The notes under the pieces: generated by a model
Seen by the model: the letters and a program-made list of their open reading frames with translations, nothing else
The model's database searches: none
Told to the model about the DNA's origin: nothing
Shown here: one piece after another, positions 44,863 to 64,000 of the stretch
How positions within the stretch are numbered: the stretch's first letter is position 1
Layout: each line of letters opens with the position of its first letter
Position numbers and translations under genes: made by a program
Assembly (NCBI GenBank): GCA_009760855.2
Contig: WPIO01000009.1
Location: 7,932,501-7,996,500 of the forward strand
Length of the DNA: 64,000 nt
Origin: Cristatella mucedo
Lineage: Eukaryota; Bryozoa; Phylactolaemata; Cristatellidae
Direction: 5' to 3'

Positions 44863-46640
44863 GGAATGAGGCAGCTTCCCAGTCGTATAGCGGCAGCCTG
44901 CGCGCACCCTAATCCAGCGCTTCAAAGGAAGCGCCGAGAGCAGAACGGCGCTCGCTTTACGTGCGCCGCGACACGTGCTCGTGCACACGACGCCGGTCGT
45001 TGGAGGCGAGCACCTTACATCGACGGTTTCCGAAGGGACCAGAGGCTGTTGTAGCGGCTAGCTGAGGTCAGTTAATGGCGAGGGCGGGCGGGGGGCGCGG
45101 GCGGGCGGGCGGGCTCGAACTGCTGCAAACAGCGCGGCCGCGCCGCCAAAGAGCCAACGAGCTAGAGGCCGCTGTAACCCCCCCCCCGCTTTAGCTGACC
45201 TCCCTACTCCTTCAAGAGCTTAGATGGCGGACAGGCTCGGTCGCTGCGTGTCGTGCAGCAGCAATCGATGCCGACTCAAAAGCTCTTAACTGAAATTGCC
45301 ACTTCCAAACGATGGCCAAAGTCGGCGAAACTTTGCGTAATCCAATGTCGAAGCCGAATGAGTCCTCGAGCGCGTGCGCGCCAGCTCATCCAGGATGCTC
45401 GGCTCGATTCCCGGCAGCCATTGGCCGCAGCCTGGCCGGTCCCGGCAGCGTTCGTCTGGCCTCCTTCCCGCTGCCGACCGCGGCGGACGCGCGGGGTAGC
45501 TGCGTGAGGCTTACTCTCTCGTCGATTATCGTCCAGCTGTTGACAGCAATGTTCAAAAGAATGCTACCGCAGCTAGTAATAACGACACGTACGTCCCACT
45601 TCCTTTCGAATTAGGAGCAACTGAGGCTAGGGGAACATTTTTTTCTTGCTTACTTGCATTGAGCGGCTCGACTGTGGCTGGCTGTCTAGTTCTCTCCGCG
45701 CTCGACTGACTTCTGCTTCTTCTTCGTTTTGGTGGCTTCCAAAAGCGTATGCAATTGAAACCGTACTCTTCCGAGCGCTTAGCGAGCTTTCCCTTCTTTC
45801 CTGCGTGCTGTTCGTGCTTACGCGTGCACGATTCAGCAGCTCCTGCTAATAACCAGCGGTCCTACTCACCGGTGGCCCTGAAGTGGTCACGTGTACTTTG
45901 GCATGCCGCGGTCTAGCACGATACGGTCCTTGTGTGTCCTTAACTCGTCCGTTTATCGCTTCTCTTCCAGCGAGCTGCAAAGCGCCTGGGTAGGGATTTG
46001 GTTCTCTTGAGGCGAGATGACTTCAATGTTATTGTAGTTACATTTACTATTACACACTTAACTGATCTGTTATAGTGGCGTCGGCCTGCGCGTAAAAGTC
46101 TTTAGGTAATATATCGATCGGATTTTAAAGCGCTAAACCTAGCGACTGGATAGCGTCACAAACACAAACACGTTACGTGGTCCTCTTGGCGTTGGAGGAG
46201 TTACACAGATACGCGCACGTTCACACCTGTTTGGTTAGATATTCGTGTGACTTACGAACTACTAAAACCCAGACATTGTAATGCTTTTGTGAAAGCTATT
46301 TCCCGTGCAAAACGTCCACGAAACAACGGTCAGGAAATTGACTCTGAGCTCTTAAGCAATATAAAGAGACTGTTTTTTAGATTAAGTGGCCGCTATTTGA
46401 CATAGGTCAACCGACAATGAATTAAGTTGTTTCCCATTACTCTCCCATCGTTAGAAGGCTAAAGCAAAGCTGTACACTTGCAAGGACCCTGGAGGCATAG
46501 GCGCTCGCAGGTGACATTGATCTTGGATGTGATTATTACACGAAATAAAGGCAACTGGACACGGCTATAGTACGACTCATTCTAGAGCCACGCTGCCTAA
46601 AATTGCGGCATGATCTAGATGTCCACTAAAAAAATGTCGA
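44863..46640. other. Unannotated, partly GC-rich
   Basis: GC-rich at 44.9-45.5 kb with a G-rich run at about 45083-45115. A tail-like segment at about 45972-46015 (GCAAAGCGCCTGGGTAGGGA ... CTCTTGAGGCG) is a short LINE/SINE 3' end. A 40-base sequence near 45599 repeats one near 44576. No gene recognised. Confidence 0.4.
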
Positions 46641-46648
46641 GCACCGGG

Positions 46649-47325
<677 letters not shown>

Positions 47326-48780
47326 GATTGGCCTGAATTCTATGCGGCGCTGGTGCTATTACTGGTATTAATACTCGCTTTAAAAGCTGCAGGGGACCAG
47401 GCCTAGCCACATAGCATAGTGCTGGGTACAGCCGATAGTGCAGAATGAGCGGCCCGCTCACCGTGTTCTCTGGTGGCCCAACTTTGGGCTTTTGAGCCTT
47501 TGGCTGCAGTCACTTCCTCTCGAGCTGGTTCCTAGCTGATAAATAGGGGCGTGCGTGATTCACGGCGGTTGCCAGGCTCCCTAGTTGGACAACTGGAACG
47601 CTGAATCGCTTTCAACTCACGGGCTTTAAAGCATGGGGGCTGACGCGGTGTCAAGTGCTTCAGGATTTGGATGTATCACTTTGGGCCTTGGTTCCTGCAG
47701 CACTGCTCTTCAAGAGGTGATTCACACCTCCCGTACCGAAAGCTAGCCGAACAGGATACAGCTCCGGATATCTTTCCATTGGTAATAGCTTCAACAGAGC
47801 TCGAACAAGGGAGCGAACTGTCCAGTCACGTTTCTCAACCGCACCTACGGGCACGGGCTCAGATGAGAGCTATATGCTATCTATCACTCTGCATGGACCG
47901 ACCCGAAGAGATGGAGAAACAGACAGGGCAGGGCAGGCAGGGCCGGGCAGGGCAGGGCAGGGCAGCCGCCCGGCAAAGCTCCTGAACCGCGCAGCAAGCC
48001 AGGCACAGGGAGAAAGGAAAGGTGAGTGTGAGTTAGCGAGAGAGATAAGTTAGGGATGCAGGAAGGGAGGGAGGTAGAAAGTGGGAGGGGGAGCAAATCT
48101 GCCGAGTCCTATGAAGTCTCGAATAGATACACTGTTGTTAACAACTTTCTAAGAACCCGTTGCATCGATCTGAGTTCGGCTGTTGAGAATGTCAGCATCT
48201 GAGTGAGTCATTACACTGGATTAATTTTAAAAATCCGCCGTTACAATCTTGACCCCAATTCCAGTTTGCTCCGTATGGCTAAGGATTTAGTAAGCGTCTG
48301 CATTCACATGCGGACGATTCAACGGTTCCCATTTAAAAAGAGAGGCACAGCAACGTAAATATTCTACTCCCCTAAGCCATCCAGCAGAACCTATTTAGGC
48401 CTGTTTCATCACTGACAATGCCTCGCTAAATGATAACCTAAGGTTTCCGGGTGTCTCCTTGACCTGCAAGGGCCTGCCAGTACTACATAAATGCTTATTC
48501 CGCGACCAGAACGTGCTGACAATTGCACAGCTTTAAGACGTTGCACGAGCAGATTTAATGCTACTCCACCGATATGAGAATTCACGCGCAGAGAATTCAC
48601 GATGAATTCTAAATATTCTAAAAATTCCAATACTAAAGATGCACGAAGGCAATGCTAAGAGCATTGAATTCAGAAACTTCTGGATTATGTGTGGTAGCAC
48701 AGAGGCACTGCCGAGCTTGGGTCGAGCCCTCGACTAACTTCTCCGAGAGACGCCGGGCTCCTGAAAAGTATGGCTCTGAA
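47326..48780. other. Nothing identified
   Basis: A GGGCAG-type G-rich run at about 47925-47965 is notable. Short open frames only. Confidence 0.35.
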
Positions 48781-49860
48781 GGACAGGTTTGACAATTTGC
48801 TCAAATTTGTTTGCTAAAATGTGCTGCCAGAGTCTCTCTGCCAAGCAATCGCTACGAACGTGACCCAAAATACTGTGACTAGACGACTTAGCGAACCAGG
48901 GTTACAGGCACCGGTGGCTGGCTAAGTGCCTGCCGTTCATTTGATGAGTGCGAAACAGAAAGCAAGACAGGATTTTGCTCGCCAATACCAGCACTGGACT
49001 GGACAGCTTCGCGGTGGATTGTTGTGAAGCGAGGGGCCCACATTTAATCTCGTTGGCTGCGATAAAATAGGAAGTACGTTCCCTGGTCACGGGCGAATCC
49101 GTACGTTGATAGTTCTCTGCAAAAACCGTACAATTTGGCGGAGGAAGCTTAATGGTTTCGGGTTGCTTTCTCAACTTCCGGTGTTGGGTGTCAACCCCGT
49201 GATGGCACACTAGGTAAGGCGGTTGCTCTTCACGACCTCGGTCCCGAGGTTATGGGTTCGATTCCTGCGGTCGGCGATCCTTTATCGCTGCTGCAAGCCG
49301 TGGTGATAGACGTAAAGGCTCTTCTGTCGCTATGCAAAAGAGGCTGTTTAATCAGCTAGGACTTTTTATATTTATTTAGCCGAATTCGTGGGATCGGAAA
49401 TCAGAATGTCTCTGGAAGTCTAGCAGAACATTTCGCAGGCTGTTGGCTTGCCACTCGCTTACCCGAGGAGGCAGAAAGGACTTCGCCGTCTCGATTTCTG
49501 CTAGCAGCATGGCGATCCGAAGCACCCTATTGCGACGGTTACTGCGTTTTCACGAATGCTGCGTGGACTACTGCTTCGAGACGATTGTGCTCATGCAGTG
49601 GCCAAGATAAAGTCCGGATTTGAACCCAACGGAACATCTCCAAACCCAAGTTGACCATGCTGCTCTAAGGGTCACAGGTCTAAGAGTCAGATGTCTAAGG
49701 ATCAGAGTCCTCTGTACGCGTTAAACCTGCTGACGTCTAGGTTTTAGAATTGCTGAGCATCAATTGCTCCAGAATCGTGCCAGAAGCTGGTGAAGTCAAC
49801 ACCGTGGCGATTGCGACACTACAGTAGTAATATATTTGCTAGCTTTTCTGCACAATAAAA
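48781..49860 (+). mobile_element. Tc1/mariner-like transposon relic
   Basis: Broken plus-strand transposase in order: helix-turn-helix end TVTRRLSEPGLQAPVAG (about 48860), KQKARQDFARQYQHWTGQL, FNLVGCDKI, then a W.GG-type segment near 49130. After an inserted SINE come the remains of the second catalytic region and SPDLNPTEHLQTQVDHAAL (about 49613-49670), the conserved SPDLNPIE box of Tc1 transposases. Frameshifts and stops show it is dead. Terminal inverted repeats were not found. Confidence 0.88.
49197..49380 (+). mobile_element. SINE family B nested in the Tc1 relic
   Basis: Head CCGTGATGGCACACTAGGTA and GAGGTTATGGGTTCGATTCC, body GTAAAGGCTCTTCTGTCGCT, tail TAATCAGCTAGGACTTTTTA. It splits the transposase between the W.GG region and the second catalytic region, so it inserted later than the transposon. 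Confidence 0.92.
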
Positions 49861-49997
49861 ACTGCTACCGAAAGAGATCTGAGCGAAATCTTGTACTTTC
49901 TGAATGGATGGCAGTGTAGGTCAAATGTAGCACGGCTACTCAGTGTGACCACAATACTGACGCTGCGAGACAAACAAATCAGAGAGGCATAATAATA

Positions 49998-50003
49998 TTT
50001 ATT
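49998..50003 (-). terminator. Candidate TFG polyadenylation signal
   Basis: AATAAA on the minus strand, about 333 bases past the TFG stop codon and in the expected orientation. No other AATAAA was noticed nearer the stop. Confidence 0.5.
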
Positions 50004-50335
50004 TCGTGCTTTAGATGACGTGCTGGAGAACTGGTAGGAAAGATCACGTCGCTGATAATGCTCCCAGACCGCTGTGCAGCAGTGTCACCTTGCACCACAC
50101 CGCTCGACGTAAACATGTCCACACAGTAAACGCCGTATTTTGAGACGACGGTGATGAAGCAGCAGCACACGAGGCAGCACGTGAGGCTAACAATGACTGT
50201 CCGAAAGATGGGCCGATTGCAGCCGCCCGTCCGCGGCCACTTTTAGCGACCCGATCTGGAGAAACAGCTGCTCCTCGGTGCTGCTGCTGAGTGGCAGCGG
50301 CCGCGTGGGGCCCAGCTGCCACCCACCAGCAGCTT

Positions 50336-60234
<9,899 letters not shown>

Positions 60235-60319
60235 CTAAAAAGGTAAGTCGCGACATGTACGGTAAGCCACAAGTACACACTGCTAAAAAAAAAAGAATTA
60301 GGGCTAGGCTCCATTTCCA

Positions 60320-60396
60320 GAGTAAGTACAGTGCCTAGAAAGATGTTTAGCTCTCTTTGGGTGCTATATAAAATGTCTTTATTATTATTATTACTA
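60320..60396 (+). mobile_element. LINE/SINE 3' tail fragment
   Basis: GTGCCTAGAAAGATGTTTAG and GGGTGCTATATAAAATGTCT followed by ATT repeats. It lies just upstream of TFG exon 1. Confidence 0.75.
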
Positions 60397-61600
60397 AAAC
60401 GTGGGTGTCTGGTCCTGAAAATGACCCAAGCCTTGGGTTAAAACACTATGGAGGAACAAATGGAAATTCCGTGCCAGCGATTTCCATAAGTGTATGCAAA
60501 GCTGCACTGACAACAATAAACAGACCTGTACAAGGATAATGTTGTTCACAGTCACCAGGAGTGCCCTAACTTCACTTCTATGGTGCCTGTTCAAGAAAAT
60601 GTCAGAATAAATAGATTCCAATATTGACTTCAAGCAGCAGTTAGTATAAAAAACTAGAGAACCTTATCATCTGTCCACAGATTTTAGCATTCTGAATAGG
60701 CAGGAGGCAAGGCCAAGACTTTTGAGATGACCCTGGCTATAGCAAACAAAATCTAGGTATAGTAAGCAAACTTTCTGAGTGCATAGTAATTATGTGCAAC
60801 GACGTGTTTAGGAAATACTGATGGTACAAGAAAAGAGAGTCAGAGCAATAACCTACTGCTCCACAAACTTCCAGGCCGTGTCAACAGCATCAGATTTAGG
60901 CTGCAAGGGGAACTATCTCTACAGAGTCTAAAGTTCAGCAAACAGATTCTGACGTCACTGTACAAACCAGACATCGATACACAGAGAATAAACATGGCCA
61001 GACACAAGCTGTTTTTAAGTGACTACTGGAATATGTAGATCTTCTGAAACATTGCCATGTCTTGATCAGGCACTCCGGAAGTAAAATTTTGGCACTGATT
61101 ACGGAAACAGGTGAATGACATCGTTTTCTGAACCGGCCAATATTCAGGCCTTTATGTTTACTGCCGATCGGATGCTTTTGATCCAACCTTACGAAAGCTC
61201 TTGACAGAATTTCCCGTCCTTCTTCAATGGCGTCTAAGCCGAGCCTTAGGTCATTGTTGGGGCCCAGCAATTATACTTTTGACGTTTAATTTTATGGGGG
61301 TCATACATTGGAGGTTTACTAAAGTTTTTGTTTAAGAATTGATTCTTCATTGCTGACTTACCTTTGAATGGCCTTAATAATCCAAGTTTCACAAAAATCC
61401 ACGGGAAACTGTCAATTAGTTGACTTTCAGATGCCCAAATAAAAATAATGCTATGTCGACCATCAACCATGACCTCAGACCATCGCTAGGTCGGCACAAT
61501 ACTTGGCAATCCTCGTTGTGATCTAACAAATAGTTTTACCAAATTCTTTAAAAGTAAAATAGCCAATATCATTCTGTTCCTACTATAAAATCCCTATACC
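60397..61600. other. Upstream of TFG, nothing identified
   Basis: AT-rich DNA where a 5' untranslated TFG exon or promoter would be expected. None could be fixed, and there is no CpG island. Confidence 0.35.
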
Positions 61601-61825
61601 ACATCTAGATTATTGGAATTCCCTATGTTCAGGACTCCTGACCTATGCCACTAATCGTCTGAAACTGGTGCAAAACTCAGCAGCTTGTCGACTCTTTCGT
61701 CAACTGTATGGCTGCCACGTCATCCTACTTCTGCCTGAGCTTCACCACTCAAGCACCTACTTTTCGAGTGCCCCTCATCTTGCATCGGTATCACGGCCAC
61801 TGCACTGCAACGGTTTAGGTCCTAC
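61601..61825 (+). mobile_element. LINE C-terminal fragment
   Basis: NRLKLVQNSAACRLF and the following HVILLLPELH correspond to the RLQLVQNSAARLV ... LLTDLHW block of the LINE family, heavily decayed. Confidence 0.7.
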
Positions 61826-61990
61826 CACCTGGTTTGGCCCATGGGTTAAGGTGCTTGCCTTTGATGATCGAGGTCAAGGCAGATGCATTTAATGACTGAG
61901 ATCGAGGGCTCAAGCCCTGCAGGATATGTGAAGTGCCTGGATAGAGATTAGGTTCTCTTATGGTGCTATACATAAGAGTTATATATTTTT
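61826..61990 (+). mobile_element. SINE family A, diverged
   Basis: CTGGTTTGGCCCATGGGTTA head, GAGGGCTCAAGCCCTGCAGG, and tail GAAGTGCCTGGATAGAGATT ... ATGGTGCTATACATAAG. Confidence 0.8.
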
Positions 61991-62009
61991 TATCTCAGTT
62001 TAGGTCTTA

Positions 62010-62200
62010 TCAGAGACTTTAAAGCATTGATGTATACGGGCCACAGTCATCAGTCGGGCTTCTAAAGTACTGGGTACCCCAAGGCTCTGTGTGTGGTCCA
62101 TATCTTGTCACAATTTATACTCCCCCTCTTGAAGATGTAATTGCCAAGCACAATCTAGGCTCTCATATCTACCCAGATACTACACCCAAGTTGGTCGATT
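62010..62200 (+). mobile_element. LINE reverse-transcriptase fragment
   Basis: VPQGSVCGPYLVTIYTPPLE and VIAKHNLGSHIYPDTT match the GVPQGSVVGPVLF ... YADD region of the copy at 2185. The catalytic box is degraded to YPDT. Confidence 0.75.
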
Positions 62201-62204
62201 AAAA

Positions 62205-62945
62205 CTGTGATAATAATAATACATTTACATTTGTATAGCACCCTAAGAGAGCTAATTGCTTTCTAGGCACTTTATAATTGCTGTAAGGGAAGCAGAATCA
62301 GATGGCTAATGGTAACATCGATGTGTCAACAAGCATAACATGGCCGGAGGTGACACGCACAGTATCAACATGCAAACATGGTCAGTAGCAGCATGCACAG
62401 TGCCAACACGCATAAGCACATACAGGCCAAATCACAAGGACCGACTAAATGCTGTGGAAAACAAATGGACTATAGCTTCTTTTTATATACATCAAGTCGG
62501 GGGGGGGATGTTCTAACGTCCGTTGATAGTAAGTTCCGTGCTTAGGGAGCATATGAACTAAAGGCAAGGTCTCCAAAGAATGTGAGGATGCTTCGAGGCA
62601 CAGCTAAACGACTTGAGTCAAGAGAGCAGGAGTTACAATGCCTAGCCTATGTGGGAAGCAGTTCTGATAGGCAGGTCAAGCAAGAGCATGAAAGAACATA
62701 AAAATTAGCGACAAAAACCTTGATGTTGAGGCAATGCTTGACAGGGAGCCTGCACAGGTCGGTGGGGTGCAATGCGATGTGGCAACTGCAACGTTTACGA
62801 CAAACAAGCCATTCTGCATGGTCGCATACCACTGTAAGCTTCTGATTGCATTGGCCGGAAGACCTGCAAGCAGTAGTTATCAGTAGTCGAGACGATGTCA
62901 CAGATGCATGCATGCATTTAGTACCATTAGGATACGTGCCTTTAA
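62205..62945 (-). mobile_element. LINE 3' fragment (inverted)
   Basis: ATAATAATACATTTACATTT, the inverted tail CCCTAAGAGAGCTAATTGCT and TTTCTAGGCACTTTATAATT, then the complement of the C-terminal coding region (CRKRCSCHIALHPTDLCRLP on the minus strand). Decayed. Confidence 0.82.
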
Positions 62946-63554
62946 TATGATTTTTTTGCTGTGCCAAGTAAATTGGTACTGCTGGGCATCAATTTTATTC
63001 ATCAAGGAGCAAGATATCGAACATCCTTCCAAACCTGTACTGCAGCTTTTCAACATTTCTTCTCATTTCGTGGGCTTGCAGTGGTCGAGTCAGACCCCGG
63101 ACCATCTACCCGATTGACATCACTTGGAATAGGTTCAGCATCGTCTGAGAGCTTTAGGCAGTAAAATCAGGTCACTGGCCGAATTTTCGGACATATTGGA
63201 AACGGTTTGGTGTGCTATACAATCGAATGCAATTCTGATCTTGTCCTGTCCACACCAGCCCGAATAGCAGGCGTGGCTGCTACTTGGAGGAGGGTCACAC
63301 CCTAATAGCGCACGTGCTTCTATTGATCTCGGTGTAGTTGTCATGCTAAATAAACCATGCGCTGGGCTAGTGTGTCTAGTTTGGCATTAATTTCGCCCTT
63401 ATGGCCAGCCGGATAGATTTTAAAACTGCCTATTGCAATAGTCGACCAGGCGACCACAGTTGGGTGGGTGGGTGTGTCAAAACGTACGGTTGATAGTGTG
63501 TATGGTAGCTAGCATAAGAGCTGGTAGCAGGCAATTAAGAATTGACAACTTTTA
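62946..63554. other. Nothing identified
   Basis: Mixed sequence between two LINE fragments. No gene seen. Confidence 0.35.
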
Positions 63555-64000
63555 TATTCGAACATTTGCAATCAGGCGATTAAAGTTGGTGCAAAACTCC
63601 GCAGCTAGGCTTGTCTGTCGTGAGCGTCGCAGTTGCCACATCACACCACTTCTCGCCGACCTGCACTGGCTACCAGTCAAGCAACGGATTGACTTCAAGG
63701 TTTTGTCGCTCACTTTTAGGTCACTTCATTCTTTTGCTCCAGCCTATCTCTCAGATTTACTCCCCCACCAGGCCAAGCATCGTACCACCCGCTTTTCAGG
63801 ATCCAACAGTTTACCAAAACCTCGTACAAACCTCAAATCCTTTGGAGACAGTGCATTTAGCTCGTATGCTCCCACAGCCTGGAACTCCCTCCCGACCTGC
63901 ATCAGAACATCCCCTGACCTGACCACATTTAAAAGAAACTTAAAAACATACCTATTTAGGACAGCATTTAGTGACTGTGCATGCTGCCACTAACCACATT
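63555..64000 (+). mobile_element. LINE (L2/CR1-like) 3' part, cut by window edge
   Basis: AIRRLKLVQNSAARLVCRER, LLADLHWLPVKQRIDFKVLS and FKRNLKTYLFRTAFSD are close to the copy at 1-815. The 3' untranslated part begins near the window end. The 5' break is at about 63560. Confidence 0.92.

Overview
This window looks like nuclear DNA of an invertebrate animal. Coding sequence is split into short exons with GT...AG (and one apparent GC...AG) introns. Most of the rest is introns, microsatellites and decayed copies of non-LTR retrotransposons (LINEs), tRNA-headed SINEs and one Tc1/mariner relic. A spiralian or other marine-type invertebrate is my guess; the sequence alone does not fix the species. 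Nothing bacterial, viral or CRISPR-like was seen.

Two protein-coding genes can be reconstructed with confidence, both on the minus strand. (1) TFG (trafficking from ER to Golgi regulator), 60234 down to 50336. It has eight coding exons with compatible phases, giving a predicted protein of 537 residues: N-terminal PB1 domain, coiled coil, an FDPL segment, then a long Gln/Pro-rich tail ending in the family's NPY...GY C-terminus. (2) A secreted CAP-superfamily (SCP/CRISP-like) protein with a C-terminal ShKT module. Its exons lie at 30624-30528, 28232-28120, 27205-27115, 24455-24221, 20804-20716 and 9125-8997. Both CAP signatures are present, and one is rebuilt exactly across a predicted splice junction. 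Its first and last exons are not certain. A signal-peptide-like exon at 41047-40885, in a GC-rich island, is a candidate 5' exon. Two further possible minus-strand exons (7491-7390 and 6942-6508) encode an unrecognised Lys/Leu-rich, Ala/Ser-rich protein.

Layout: 0-4 kb, two LINE copies and a SINE. 4-5.5 kb, AT-rich unannotated DNA. 5.5-10.5 kb, a GC-rich island with (CGG)21, GA tracts, a perfect 24-bp-arm hairpin, the possible unknown exons and the ShKT exon. 9-30.6 kb, the CAP-ShKT gene with repeat-filled introns, including one of 11.6 kb. 31-40 kb, repeats. 40.6-42.1 kb, a second GC-rich island with (GCC)19 and the signal-peptide exon. 42.5-49.9 kb, LINE, SINE, pyrimidine tract and Tc1 debris. 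50-60.2 kb, TFG. 60.3-64 kb, LINE/SINE debris running off the window.

The two genes have no evident functional link. TFG organises COPII vesicle exit from the ER; the CAP-ShKT product would be a secreted, disulfide-rich protein. The repeats form a coherent set. SINE family A carries the same 3' tail as the main LINE family, which suggests it is mobilised by that LINE's reverse transcriptase. A second LINE family and a second SINE family (B) are also present.
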